A stretch of 62,195 nucleotides of DNA from Solobacterium sp. (GTDB lineage Bacteria > Bacillota_I > Bacilli_A > Erysipelotrichales > Erysipelotrichaceae), in the NCBI GenBank assembly GCA_017432325.1, contig JAFRJJ010000084.1:1-62195 (forward strand), in the 5' to 3' direction. Shown here piece by piece: positions 44,276 to 53,558 of this stretch. The notes beneath the pieces were generated by a model. The model saw only the letters and a program-made list of their open reading frames with translations. It did not search any database and had not been told where the DNA came from. The position numbers were made by a program, and so were the translations under genes. The stretch's first letter is position 1. Each line of letters starts with the position of its first letter.

Positions 44276-45820
44276 ATGAGATCCATCGTCCGAAAATACC
44301 TGATGATAACTGCAGTCCTGCTGGTTTTTCTGTGCGGCTGCAGTGCAAAGAAAGATGATGTACCTGCAGGATACACGGAACTATCGCAGCTGACAGAGAA
44401 ACGGATCGGTGTAACGACCGGGAGTGTCCAGGCGATCCTTGTTGAACAGATGTTTCCTGATGCAGAGATCCTGCATTATTCCACCACTGTTGACATGCTT
44501 GAGGCACTGAAAGCAGGCAAGGTCGACGCATTTGCCGAGGCTGAAGCACTGCTGAAGATCATGCTGGGTGAATATCCGGAAGTCACATACCTGGATGAAA
44601 AGCTTGGCAGTCCCATGCAGGTGGGAGCGATCTTCCCGAAGAATGACAAGGGCAGAAAGTATTGTGATGAGTACAGTGAATACCTCAGGAAGATCAAGGA
44701 AAACGGTACGTATGACGAGATCCTGCAGATATGGTACGGGGATGACGAGGATCTCCGTGTTGTAGAAGATCCGGACAGTCTTCCGGGACCCAACGGTACG
44801 CTGCACATGGCAGTATTCACTTCTGCAGTTCCTTTTGCATATGTGAAAGACGGAAAAGCCGTCGGTATCGATATCGACCTCGCTGCCCATTTCTGCAGGG
44901 AATACGGCTACAGGCTTGAGATCGTGCAGATGGACTTTCCTGCCATCCTGCCTGCTGTCCTGACCGGTAAATGTGAATTTGCCTGCGGCGGTATCGCATA
45001 TACCGCAGAACGTGCGGAGACATTCTATTATTCGGAATTCACCATGGAAAGCTATTCTGTCATGGCTGTCCTGAAAGGTACAGGCATTTCCGGACAGAAA
45101 AACATCGTTTCTTCGATCAGGGAAAGCTTTGAGAAAACATTCATCAGGGAAAACAGATGGAAGCTGTTTGTCAGGGGCGCCTGGAATACCGTGCTGATCA
45201 CGGTCTTATCTGTTATATTCGGTACATTGCTGGGATTCGGCGCATACCTGCTCGTACGCGGCGGAAACCGCATCGGTATATGGTTCGTACATGCCCTGAC
45301 ATGGCTGATCGCAGGCATGCCTGCGATCGTCCTGCTGATGATCCTGTATTACATCATTTTCTCAAGTTCCGGCATCAGCGGACAGACCGTTGCCATCATC
45401 GCTTTCTCCATGATCTTCGGTACCTCAATGTACGGAATGATCTGCTCCGGTGTAGATGCGGTGGACAAGGGACAGACCGAAGCAGCCTATGCCCTTGGCT
45501 ACAAGGACAGGGACGCATTCTTCAGGATCATCCTGCCCCAGGCAGCGATCCACTTCCTGCCTTCGTATAAGAGCCAGATCACAGCCCTGCTGAAGGCTAC
45601 AGCAGTCGTCGGTTATGTGACGGTACTGGATCTCACCAAGATGGGAGATATCGTCAGAAGCCGTACCTATGAACCGTTCTTCCCGCTGATCGCAGTCACG
45701 GTCATCTATTTCATCCTGTCAGGACTGCTGACAAAGATCACGGACATCCTGACACGCAGGATCGATCCGAAACAGCGTACACAGGAAGAGATCCTGAAGG
45801 GGGTGAAGACCCATGATTGA
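44276..45820 (+). CDS. Amino-acid ABC transporter, substrate-binding domain fused to permease
   Basis: 514 aa. A lipoprotein signal (lipobox LCGC near residue 22) precedes a substrate-binding part, which is followed by five to six membrane helices of a polar amino-acid permease (~285-495, with the EAA-type loop QTEAAYALGYKDRDAFFRIILPQA). In the binding part the order is unusual: residues ~40-150 look like lobe 2 of SBP_bac_3 (KRIGVTTGS, EALKAGKVDAFAE, NGTYDEILQIWYG), and ~170-265 like lobe 1 (GIDIDLAAHFCREYGY, ...AERAETFYYSEFT). ATPase is encoded next, overlapping by 8 bases. Imports amino acids or related compounds. Confidence 0.88.
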   Translation: MRSIVRKYLMITAVLLVFLCGCSAKKDDVPAGYTELSQLTEKRIGVTTGSVQAILVEQMFPDAEILHYSTTVDMLEALKAGKVDAFAEAEALLKIMLGEYPEVTYLDEKLGSPMQVGAIFPKNDKGRKYCDEYSEYLRKIKENGTYDEILQIWYGDDEDLRVVEDPDSLPGPNGTLHMAVFTSAVPFAYVKDGKAVGIDIDLAAHFCREYGYRLEIVQMDFPAILPAVLTGKCEFACGGIAYTAERAETFYYSEFTMESYSVMAVLKGTGISGQKNIVSSIRESFEKTFIRENRWKLFVRGAWNTVLITVLSVIFGTLLGFGAYLLVRGGNRIGIWFVHALTWLIAGMPAIVLLMILYYIIFSSSGISGQTVAIIAFSMIFGTSMYGMICSGVDAVDKGQTEAAYALGYKDRDAFFRIILPQAAIHFLPSYKSQITALLKATAVVGYVTVLDLTKMGDIVRSRTYEPFFPLIAVTVIYFILSGLLTKITDILTRRIDPKQRTQEEILKGVKTHD

Positions 45821-46907
45821 GATCCGTAATCTGGAGAAGAAATATGAAGAGGCCACACCGCTCAAGGATGTCAACGCGGATATCCATGACGGGGATGTGA
45901 TCGCCGTGATCGGACCTTCAGGGACCGGCAAATCAACGCTTCTGCGCTGCATCAACCTCCTGGAACGTCCTACATCAGGCAGTATCAGGATCGACGGTGA
46001 GGAGATTCTCTCCGCCTCTGCGGACGTATCAGCGATACGCCGCAAGGTCGGTATGATCTTCCAGTCCTTCTATCTGTTTGACCATCTCACAGCAGTCGAA
46101 AACATCATGCGTCCGCAGATCGACCTGCTTGGAAGGTCCAGGCAGGAAGCCTATGAGCGCAGTGTGGAGCTGCTTGGAAAAGTAGGTCTTGCGGACAAGA
46201 CGCTCAAATATCCGGATGAGCTTTCCGGCGGACAGAAACAGCGTGTCGCCATTGCCAGGGCTTTGGCCATGGACCCGGAATACATCCTGTTTGACGAACC
46301 TACCAGTGCGTTAGATCCGGCAATGAGGGGAGAAGTACAGGCAGTCATCAGGGATCTTGCCGAGAACGGCAGGACCATGATGATCGTTACCCACGACATG
46401 CACTTTGCCAGAACGATCGCAAACCGTGTATTCTTTATGAATAACGGTGTTATATATGAAGAAGGTACCCCGGAAGAGATCTTTGAGCACCCTCAGAAGG
46501 AACTGACCAGACAGTTTATCAGAGACCTGAGGGTACTGGAGATCGAGATCATGGATGGTCTCCTGGACTTCCCGGGAGCGATCAGTTCCATTACTGACTA
46601 CTGCAGCAGGAACAGGATCTCTCCGAAAACGACCCTGCGCATCCAGCAGGTATTCGAGGAACTGGTACGGCAGATCCTGATGCCGGATGCCGGCATCAGT
46701 CATATCAGGTTTATCACGGAGTATTCCGAGACAGAAGAGAATGCCGTGGTGACCGTCCTGCATGACGGAGAGACCTTAGACCTTGAAACATCTGAGAACA
46801 GACTGTCAGCGGCGATCATTCAGAACGCTGTCACCTCGATCGAGTGCACTACCGAACCGGACACGGTACCGGACAGGCAGATCGTTCTGCAGCTGAAAAA
46901 GGACTGA
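45813..46907 (+). CDS. Amino-acid ABC transporter ATPase with GHKL-like C-terminal domain
   Basis: 364 aa. Residues 1-245 are a GlnQ-type ATPase: Walker A GPSGTGKST (34-42), signature LSGGQKQR near 135 and Walker B ILFDEPTSALDP near 160. The typical family length is about 240; here an extra domain of about 115 residues follows. It contains TTLRIQQVFEELVRQIL, then alternating strands and IRFITEYSETEENAVVTVLHDG, resembling the N-box region of an anti-sigma RsbW/GHKL-type ATPase fold. This may give feedback control of transport. The GHKL match is by pattern only. Confidence 0.88.
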   Translation: MIEIRNLEKKYEEATPLKDVNADIHDGDVIAVIGPSGTGKSTLLRCINLLERPTSGSIRIDGEEILSASADVSAIRRKVGMIFQSFYLFDHLTAVENIMRPQIDLLGRSRQEAYERSVELLGKVGLADKTLKYPDELSGGQKQRVAIARALAMDPEYILFDEPTSALDPAMRGEVQAVIRDLAENGRTMMIVTHDMHFARTIANRVFFMNNGVIYEEGTPEEIFEHPQKELTRQFIRDLRVLEIEIMDGLLDFPGAISSITDYCSRNRISPKTTLRIQQVFEELVRQILMPDAGISHIRFITEYSETEENAVVTVLHDGETLDLETSENRLSAAIIQNAVTSIECTTEPDTVPDRQIVLQLKKD

Positions 46908-47013
46908 CCTGAAATGTACCTGCAACCACCGGTTGACAAACTTCAAACCCTGGATGGTGGCCCCGCAACCGGCTGAAAAGTTATGCTGAAGCCATCTGAG
47001 GAGGAAAACAAAC

Positions 47014-47616
47014 ATGAAATTATCAGACCGTATTCTGGAATTGAGAAGACAGAAGGGAATATCCCAGGAGGAACTGGCAGACAAGCTTGGGGTAAGCAGA
47101 CAGGCAGTATCCAAATGGGAGAGCGAACAAAGCACACCTGACATTGATAAGATCATCCTGATGAGCGAGTACTTCGGTACGACAACAGACTACCTGCTGA
47201 AAGGGATCGAACCCGTATCGCGCAGCACTGAGAAAAAAGCAGGCAATGCAATGTCTGTCATGGCGCCGTACATGGTATGGATCGGACTGATCACATCCTG
47301 TGTATTCTGGTATGAGAACCAGAACAGCTATGCCATCATGAACGGGTTCATCTGGATGATCGGCGGGTATGTCGTGATCAGGATCGCTGTCATGAACGGA
47401 CTGGCTGACGAAAGTGCCATGAACCGGTTCTTCATGGTATCCTTTCCGGCAATGAGCTTCTTCATCGGCTCGCTGTTATTCACGATGACCGTTTCCGGGA
47501 TACCGGCACCGTATCCGATGCCGGACATATCTGTATACAGACTACTCATCTTTGCGGCACTCTGGATACTGGTCAATGCGGCTGCCTTCACATATCTGAA
47601 AAAAGAACGGAAATAA
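47014..47616 (+). CDS. XRE-family regulator with C-terminal membrane segments
   Basis: 200 aa. Residues ~1-65 form a classic HTH_3 domain (GISQEELADKLGVSRQAVSKWESEQSTPD). The rest has about four hydrophobic helices (VWIGLITSCVFWY, FIWMIGGYVVI, FFIGSLLFTM, LLIFAALWILV), so the protein is a membrane-bound DNA-binding regulator. It has a GAGGAGG ribosome site. It may sense envelope state. The PAP2 phosphatase gene follows 56 bases later. Confidence 0.88.
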   Translation: MKLSDRILELRRQKGISQEELADKLGVSRQAVSKWESEQSTPDIDKIILMSEYFGTTTDYLLKGIEPVSRSTEKKAGNAMSVMAPYMVWIGLITSCVFWYENQNSYAIMNGFIWMIGGYVVIRIAVMNGLADESAMNRFFMVSFPAMSFFIGSLLFTMTVSGIPAPYPMPDISVYRLLIFAALWILVNAAAFTYLKKERK

Positions 47617-47672
47617 TTACAGTAAAGCTGTAACAAAGAACATAACAAATACAGCAGAAGGGGAGTAAAGAA

Positions 47673-48635
47673 ATGGACATTACGATCCTCTTGTGGCTCC
47701 AGGCATTCAGGAACGGCATCGGAGCCTTCCTTGCGGAATTCATGACAAAAATGACATTCCTTGGTGAGATCAACACGGTACTGGTCATCATGGCGGTCAT
47801 CTACTGGTGCCTCAGCAAAAATGCCGGAACCTATCTGCTGATGGGCTGGAGCGGCAACCGTATCGTCAACGGTTTCCTGAAGGTAACGGCCTGTGCTTAC
47901 CGTCCCTGGATCAGGGACGCCAGGATCATACCTTACGGCAATTCAATGACGACAGCTACAGGCTACTCGTTCCCCAGCGGGCACAGTATGAACGCTTCAT
48001 CACTGTACGGCGGGGGAGCAGTCCGCAAGGACTTCTCACCTGTACTGCGCATTGCCTTAGGCATAACTGTTTTCCTGGTCGCCTTCAGCCGTATTTTCCT
48101 TGGTGTCCATACACCCCAGGATATCCTGATCGGAATCATTGCCGGACTGACCGTCATGCGGCTGACAGTGGAACTGATGAAATGGCTCAAAGACCATCCG
48201 GAGAAAGACACGATGGTCATGCTGGCGGGTATCGCAGCTGCTTCCCTGGTGGCGGTATATGCGGCGCTCAAGCCGTATCCCATGGACTATGACGCTGCCG
48301 GCAAGCTGCTGGTAGACGGGCATAAAATGGCCAACGATACGTTTAAAGGTGTCGGCTGGTGCATCGGCTTCCTGACAGGATGGGTCCTTGAGAAACGGTA
48401 TGTCGTTTTCTCAACGGATATTCCCATGATGACAAGGATTACCCGCTGCGCAGTCGGACTGCTTGGCTTCTATGTCATCAGTCTGATATGCATGCCCCTG
48501 ATCAAAAATGTGATCCCCGGTGCGGCAGTAACGGTCGTCACCTGCTTCCTGCAGATGTTCTATATCGCATACTTGTTCCCGTGGTGCATAACACGTCTGG
48601 AAGAACCGAAACAGGGCGGACAGCATCCGTTCTGA
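47673..48635 (+). CDS. PAP2-family membrane phosphatase
   Basis: 320 aa with about six to eight transmembrane helices. PAP2 motifs are KVTACAYRPWIRD, SFPSGHSMNASSLYG and FSRIFLGVHTPQDILIG, the last with the catalytic His and Asp. It dephosphorylates lipid phosphates such as undecaprenyl pyrophosphate or phosphatidate, on the outer side of the membrane. Ribosome site AAGGGGAG. A terminator follows. Confidence 0.88.
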   Translation: MDITILLWLQAFRNGIGAFLAEFMTKMTFLGEINTVLVIMAVIYWCLSKNAGTYLLMGWSGNRIVNGFLKVTACAYRPWIRDARIIPYGNSMTTATGYSFPSGHSMNASSLYGGGAVRKDFSPVLRIALGITVFLVAFSRIFLGVHTPQDILIGIIAGLTVMRLTVELMKWLKDHPEKDTMVMLAGIAAASLVAVYAALKPYPMDYDAAGKLLVDGHKMANDTFKGVGWCIGFLTGWVLEKRYVVFSTDIPMMTRITRCAVGLLGFYVISLICMPLIKNVIPGAAVTVVTCFLQMFYIAYLFPWCITRLEEPKQGGQHPF

Positions 48636-48650
48636 GAGGATATTCAAACC

Positions 48651-48691
48651 ATGAGGGTGACCTGTCCGCATGACAGCTTGCCCTCATTTTT
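48651..48691 (+). terminator. Terminator after PAP2 gene
   Basis: ATGAGGG (48651-48657) pairs with CCCTCAT (48681-48687) around an inner CTGT/ACAG stem, followed by a TTTTT run. Confidence 0.7.
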
Positions 48692-48822
48692 CATGAGAGA
48701 ACGGATACGTGGTATCATGTAACAGAAAAGAAATGACCGGAGCGGAGAATGATGATGAAACAGTTCAGCAGAATTGCTGCGGTATTCATGCCGGGTATCT
48801 GTACTCGGCAGGAGTGAACAGA

Positions 48823-49353
48823 ATGGAAGGAACAAGAGAACTGAAAACAGAACGTCTTGTACTGCGCAGGTACCGGATGGAAGATGCAGTGGAACTGTAC
48901 GAGAAATTCGGGAGTGACCCGGAGATGTACCGGTACTCCGGATGGAACCCGTATGCATCAGTACAGATGGCAGAAATGACGATACAGGATTTCATCGGAA
49001 ACTATGAAAAAACAGACTTTTACGGCTGGGCGGTCGTGTACCGGGGAGAACTGGTTGGTACGATCGGCGCTTATGACTATGATGCCGGGAGAGGTCAGAT
49101 CGAGACCGGCTACAGCATTGCCCGCAGTTTCTGGGGCAGAGGATTTGCCGCGGAAGCACTGCGGTGTGTGCTCTTATACTTGACGGAACAGGAAGGCATC
49201 CATACCGTAACCGCATGGTGCGCTTCCGAAAACACCGGATCCATGAAGACGATGCTGAAGGCAGGCATGAAACTGACACATACGGAAAAGAACGGTCTGG
49301 AAGCGGAAGGAAAAACATACGACAAGCTGTATTTCGCTTATCCTGCCGAATAG
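48823..49353 (+). CDS. GNAT-family N-acetyltransferase (RimJ/RimL type)
   Basis: 176 aa. The GNAT fold is clear: opening LKTERLVLRRYRMEDAVELYE, strand YGWAVVYRGELVGTIGAYDYD, the acetyl-CoA loop GRGFAAEALRCVLLYLTEQ and the final HTVTAWCASENTGSMKTMLKAGMKL. It acetylates an amino group of a small molecule or protein N-terminus. The start at 48823 follows GGCAGGAG; an in-frame ATG further upstream is less likely. Confidence 0.88.
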   Translation: MEGTRELKTERLVLRRYRMEDAVELYEKFGSDPEMYRYSGWNPYASVQMAEMTIQDFIGNYEKTDFYGWAVVYRGELVGTIGAYDYDAGRGQIETGYSIARSFWGRGFAAEALRCVLLYLTEQEGIHTVTAWCASENTGSMKTMLKAGMKLTHTEKNGLEAEGKTYDKLYFAYPAE

Positions 49354-49362
49354 GAGGATCAC

Positions 49363-50034
49363 ATGGGATTGTTTGACATACTGAAAAAGAAACCTGTGAA
49401 GGAAGAAAGACCCGTAAGGGAACCGGACGTACGGCCGCTCGGCTGGGATGCCATCACTGCAGAGTTTGAGCGGGTCTATCCCGGCCAGACGAAACCGAAG
49501 CACTATGCCACGATCATTAAGTGGATCCTTGGCGGAAATGATCCGCTGGACGGTGTTTCCATCTATGATGGGGGAGACTACTGGCATTTTGTTTCCTACG
49601 GACTGACGGAACTGTACAACAAGGAATCCGATGATCCGGATGTCAGCGGATACGGATATGAACTGACGCTCAAACTGAAGAAGTATCCGTTTGAAGATGA
49701 AGAGGGAGAACTGAAAAACATCATCGGGATCATGCAGATGATCGCAAGGCTCACATTCACAAAGGGAGAGATCTTCCTGCCGTATGAATTTATCTACACC
49801 GGACAGACACAGGGCATCGATGCACAGCAGAAGTCAAACCTGACCGGATTCATCACGGTATCCGATCCCTCTGTCGAACCGATCGATACGCCCAACGGAC
49901 ATGTGGAATTCCTGGAACTGATCGGCATGACGGATGCAGAACTGAAGACACTGTCTACGGTCGGTACAGTCATGGACATCTATCAAAAGTTAGGCTCTGA
50001 CCTGACTGATTACCACAGGGCATCCATTGTCTGA
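49363..50034 (+). CDS. Suppressor-of-fused (SUFU) domain protein
   Basis: 223 aa. A SUFU domain spans most of the protein: WDAITAEFERVYPGQTKPKHYATII, DGVSIYDGGDYWHFVSYGLTELY, GYGYELTLKLKK, then FLPYEFIYTGQTQGID. Bacterial SUFU proteins are often immunity proteins or of unknown function; no toxin partner is seen here. AGGAGG ribosome site, nine bases after the GNAT stop. Cytoplasmic. Confidence 0.85.
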   Translation: MGLFDILKKKPVKEERPVREPDVRPLGWDAITAEFERVYPGQTKPKHYATIIKWILGGNDPLDGVSIYDGGDYWHFVSYGLTELYNKESDDPDVSGYGYELTLKLKKYPFEDEEGELKNIIGIMQMIARLTFTKGEIFLPYEFIYTGQTQGIDAQQKSNLTGFITVSDPSVEPIDTPNGHVEFLELIGMTDAELKTLSTVGTVMDIYQKLGSDLTDYHRASIV

Positions 50035-50107
50035 GTTCCGGATATCAGGAACACAGACGAAGAAAGAAATGAAAAACAGAAAAAGTGTAAGGTAAAAAAA
50101 GGTATTT

Positions 50108-51259
50108 ATGAATCTGCTGATACATGATCTGAATGATGAACAATGGCATACAGTCAGCGATGCTTATGAAGGATGGTATATCGTTGCCGCCAACGGTGTA
50201 AAACATCCGTGCATCGGCTGTTTTTCCTGCTGGAACAGGGATCCCGGAGTATGCGCGGTCAAGGACGGCTATGAGAATATGGGATACCTGATCCACCATG
50301 CTGAAGAGGTGACGGTGATCAGCAGGTATACCTATGGCGGATTCTCAGGCTCAGTCAAGAATATATTCGACAGATGCCTGGGATACGTTCTTCCCCAGTT
50401 TGAAGTGATCAACGGAGAGACACACCACATGAAGCGCTATGACGAAAATAAGCCGTTTACGTTCATTTTCTACGGCGATGAACTTAACAATGAACAGAAA
50501 GACGCTGCCAGACGATATGTTCAGGCGGTATGTACCAATATCAGAGGCTATGTCAAGGGTGTAGAATTCCGTCAGGATGAGAGCTTCGGGAAACATCCGG
50601 TCAGAACGTTGTCTGAGCCGGTGCGTACTGGCAGGAATGTCCTGCTGAACGGCAGTATGCGCAGTGTGAACGGCAACTCTGCAAAGATCGCGCGGCTGCT
50701 CAGAAAACTGATGACAAAAGAGTCAGAGATCATAGACCTGAAGCCGTACCTGAATGATCTGCCTGCGCTGGTGCAGGAGCTTGAAACTGCGGAAACGATC
50801 ATTCTCTGTCTGCCGCTGTATGTAGACGGGCTTCCCTCACAGGTCATCCGGCTCATGGAAACATTTGAAAAAGACTATACAGGCGGCTCAAAGAGGATCT
50901 ATGTCTCTGCCAACATGGGACTGTATGAGAGCAGTCAGCTGGCGAATCTGTTCAGTGCCGTCAAGCAATGGTGCTCCGTCATGGGGTTTGCCTATTGCGG
51001 GGGACTCGGCGTCAGTGCAGGGGAACTGCTGGGGGTATTGATGGATATCCTGCCGGCATGGCTGGGACCTTCCTCCAAGGCATATCAGGGTATGAAAAAA
51101 CTGGTCTCCGCCGTGGAACAGGGAGAGACAGTCACGGATATTTACGCAGAGCCGTTTATGTTCCCGCGTTCCCTGTATATCCGTATCGCCAACACGAACT
51201 GGAACAGGACAGCCAGGAAAAACGGCATCACACCGAAAGACCTTTACCGCCGGCTGTAG
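50108..51259 (+). CDS. Two-domain flavodoxin-like oxidoreductase
   Basis: 383 aa with two flavodoxin-like halves. The C-terminal half has an intact FMN loop (NGSMRSVNGNSAKIA) and PLYVDGLPSQVIRLMETF. The N-terminal half has the later part of the fold (IGCFSCWNRDPGVC, YGGFSGSVKNIFDR) but lacks the phosphate loop, as if shortened at its start. It likely reduces quinones, azo or nitro compounds with NAD(P)H. Ribosome site AAGGTATTT is weak. The PhzF gene follows 32 bases later. Confidence 0.82.
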   Translation: MNLLIHDLNDEQWHTVSDAYEGWYIVAANGVKHPCIGCFSCWNRDPGVCAVKDGYENMGYLIHHAEEVTVISRYTYGGFSGSVKNIFDRCLGYVLPQFEVINGETHHMKRYDENKPFTFIFYGDELNNEQKDAARRYVQAVCTNIRGYVKGVEFRQDESFGKHPVRTLSEPVRTGRNVLLNGSMRSVNGNSAKIARLLRKLMTKESEIIDLKPYLNDLPALVQELETAETIILCLPLYVDGLPSQVIRLMETFEKDYTGGSKRIYVSANMGLYESSQLANLFSAVKQWCSVMGFAYCGGLGVSAGELLGVLMDILPAWLGPSSKAYQGMKKLVSAVEQGETVTDIYAEPFMFPRSLYIRIANTNWNRTARKNGITPKDLYRRL

Positions 51260-51291
51260 TGTATCCGGCTGAAGAAGTATATGGAGAAGTT

Positions 51292-52152
51292 ATGAAGTTT
51301 TATATCGTTGACTGCTTTGCAGAAGAACCGTACCAGGGCAACCAGCTGCTGGTCATCATTGAAGACAGAAAGCTCAGTGATGAAGAACAGCAGAAGATCA
51401 CCGATGAGATCAATTTTTCGGAAACAGCTTTTATCTGTTCCGGAAAACAGGAGAACGGGGGATATGATGTAACGATCCGCATGCCCGGCATCGGTGAGGC
51501 ACCGTTTGCCGGACATCCTACCCTCGGTACAGCATATGTTATTCAGAAGTATCTGGAAAACGGAACATCAGATCAGGTGATCCTGAATCTCAAGGTCGGC
51601 CAGATCCCCGTTGCCTTTAATGGTGATGTTCTGACCATGTCACAGAAAGCACCTGTATTCGGAGACTGCGTACCGAAAGAGGAGATCGCTCCCGTATTCC
51701 ATCTGGAACCGGAAGATATACGGGATGACTATCCGGTCCGGCATGTCAGCACCGGACTTCCGACAGTCGCAGTACCGCTCAAAAGCAGGGATGCATTAAC
51801 AAGAGTACATACCGATCCGGACCTGTTTCAGGCCTATCTGAAACAGTACCCGAACCATTTCTGCACGCATTTCTTCTTTGTTGAGACGGGTGACAGGCTT
51901 CTGGAGGCCAGATGCATGTCCGAGGATTACCGGGAGGACCCCGCTACAGGAAGCGCCAACGGGGACCTGGCAGGCTACCTGATCGAACACAGATGGTTTG
52001 ACACTGATGACGTGTCATGGACCGTAATCCAGGGAGAAGATATGGGCAGGAAGTCCGTACTTCAGGTCCACGCCTCACATATCCATGATGAATGGACGAT
52101 CGAAGTGGGCGGGAAATGTCATCTGATCGCTTCAGGAGAATGGGATATCTGA
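51292..52152 (+). CDS. PhzF-family isomerase/epimerase-like protein
   Basis: 286 aa. Family motifs are IVDCFAEEPYQGNQLLVII at the start, ETAFI, RMPGIGEAPFAGHPTLGTAY, the DPATGSANGDLAGYL region and QGEDMGRKSVL near the end. PhzF-like proteins catalyse isomerisation or epimerisation with a Glu base; the substrate here is unknown. The start at 51292 follows ATGGAGAAG. Confidence 0.88.
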   Translation: MKFYIVDCFAEEPYQGNQLLVIIEDRKLSDEEQQKITDEINFSETAFICSGKQENGGYDVTIRMPGIGEAPFAGHPTLGTAYVIQKYLENGTSDQVILNLKVGQIPVAFNGDVLTMSQKAPVFGDCVPKEEIAPVFHLEPEDIRDDYPVRHVSTGLPTVAVPLKSRDALTRVHTDPDLFQAYLKQYPNHFCTHFFFVETGDRLLEARCMSEDYREDPATGSANGDLAGYLIEHRWFDTDDVSWTVIQGEDMGRKSVLQVHASHIHDEWTIEVGGKCHLIASGEWDI

Positions 52153-52206
52153 GTTATACTCAATATCAGGAAAGTCAATCAACAGCCATTGAAGAGGTGA
52201 ATGAAT

Positions 52207-53301
52207 ATGCTGATCAATCCCAACAGTATAACGGTGAATATACTTGTAACGATCATGGTGGTCATGATGATCTTTGTGCTGCCCGCTATCGACAGACGGG
52301 TATGCGGAAAACTGGGGATCGATCTCAGCGGAAAAGTCAGTGAGAACGCACAGGCAGACCGTCTGCTGAAACTCAGACAGCTGGTGCTCTATCTGATGTT
52401 CGCCATCTATATATTCGCGGTGCTTTATCTGACACTGCTTTCCAGAAATGCCGGATCGGATTTCCAGGTCCATGTCGACCTGTTCCAGGATGCGGCAAAT
52501 TCAGTCAGATCAGATATCGGACTGATGGATATCCTGAAGATCATGTTTACCGAAGGGATCCCCTCAGCGCTGTCCCATATCCGCGTCATCAGGATCTCCG
52601 GCCTGACACAGGTATATATGAACATCGCGCTGCTGGTGCCGATGGGATACCTTCTGCCGTATATGTTCAGCTGGTTCCGCAGACGCGTGATGATCCGCCC
52701 GGTCATGGCGGCGTTCATCACATCATTCCTGATCGAAAATGTCCAGCTGATGACAAAGCGCGGTCTTTATGACGCAGACGATCTTGTAACGAACACCTTC
52801 GGCGGATGGATCGGTCAGATGATGTACATTGCTGTGGCATATGTGCTGACGCATCCTGACTGGAAGAAAGACCTGAAACAGTACAGAAGATGGAAGCACA
52901 ATGCCAGAAAGGCTGTGCTGTACCCGTTCATGCGGAAGATCAGTGTATCCCGCACAACACTGTATGCGGCAGATGAAACAGCCATCTGGGACTTCTATGT
53001 CAAAACACTGGGATTCCGTGTCCGCAAACAGCTGGTGCCCGAGAATTCAAATGAAACAGCGTTCCTTCTGGAAGCTGCCCATACACAGATCGAGATCAAA
53101 TGTCTCAACCGGAAGGAGGAATTCCCTCCGCAGTATCTGACATTCTCCTGCAGTGATCTCCCGGCGATCCGGAAGCGTCTGCTGGAGCACGGACTGGATG
53201 ACGGCATCTATGAGACCGATGCATATACCGGAGGAAGAATGCTCAAATTCACCGGACCGGACAATGTTACATTCACAATTCTCTCAGAAGATGATGCCTG
53301 A
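52207..53301 (+). CDS. VanZ-like membrane protein fused to VOC domain
   Basis: 364 aa. Residues ~1-230 form a VanZ-like membrane domain with about five hydrophobic helices (LVTIMVVMMIFVL, LYLMFAIYIFAVLYLTLLSR, QVYMNIALLVPMGYLLPY, GGWIGQMMYIAVAYVL) and the conserved loop SFLIENVQLMTKRGLYDADDLVTN. After a basic linker, ~250-364 form a glyoxalase/VOC domain (TTLYAADETAIWDFYVKTLGFRV). The VOC part may bind an antibiotic or a metabolite. The start at 52207 was chosen over 52201 because GAGGTG has better spacing. VanZ families are linked to glycopeptide resistance. Confidence 0.8.
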   Translation: MLINPNSITVNILVTIMVVMMIFVLPAIDRRVCGKLGIDLSGKVSENAQADRLLKLRQLVLYLMFAIYIFAVLYLTLLSRNAGSDFQVHVDLFQDAANSVRSDIGLMDILKIMFTEGIPSALSHIRVIRISGLTQVYMNIALLVPMGYLLPYMFSWFRRRVMIRPVMAAFITSFLIENVQLMTKRGLYDADDLVTNTFGGWIGQMMYIAVAYVLTHPDWKKDLKQYRRWKHNARKAVLYPFMRKISVSRTTLYAADETAIWDFYVKTLGFRVRKQLVPENSNETAFLLEAAHTQIEIKCLNRKEEFPPQYLTFSCSDLPAIRKRLLEHGLDDGIYETDAYTGGRMLKFTGPDNVTFTILSEDDA

Positions 53302-53321
53302 GTGATATAACGATAATTACG

Positions 53322-53353
53322 GCAGGAAACACGCATCAGTGCTTCCTGCTTTT
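53322..53353 (+). terminator. Terminator after VanZ-VOC gene
   Basis: GCAGGAAACAC and GTGCTTCCTGC pair with one mismatch around GCATCA, followed by TTTTG. Confidence 0.6.
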
Positions 53354-53558
53354 GTCACTGCGACAGTACTGTTTCTGTATACAGTACGGCCAGATATCAG
53401 ACAGCCGGGAAAAGATGTATATCTGTGGCACTTTGTCCTAAAGAAGATACAATGAAACTGAAAGAACACCTGCAGAACGGTTTTTCCGGTTCTGCCGCAG
53501 CAGAAAACGAACATTGTCCAATTGTTGATAACACTGTTTTTGATTTAAAAGGAGAATT

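Noticed and set aside
46920..46975. CAACC/CCGGTTG repeats as terminator of the ABC operon
   Set aside because: The repeats can pair in more than one way and no T-run follows; too weak to list as a feature.
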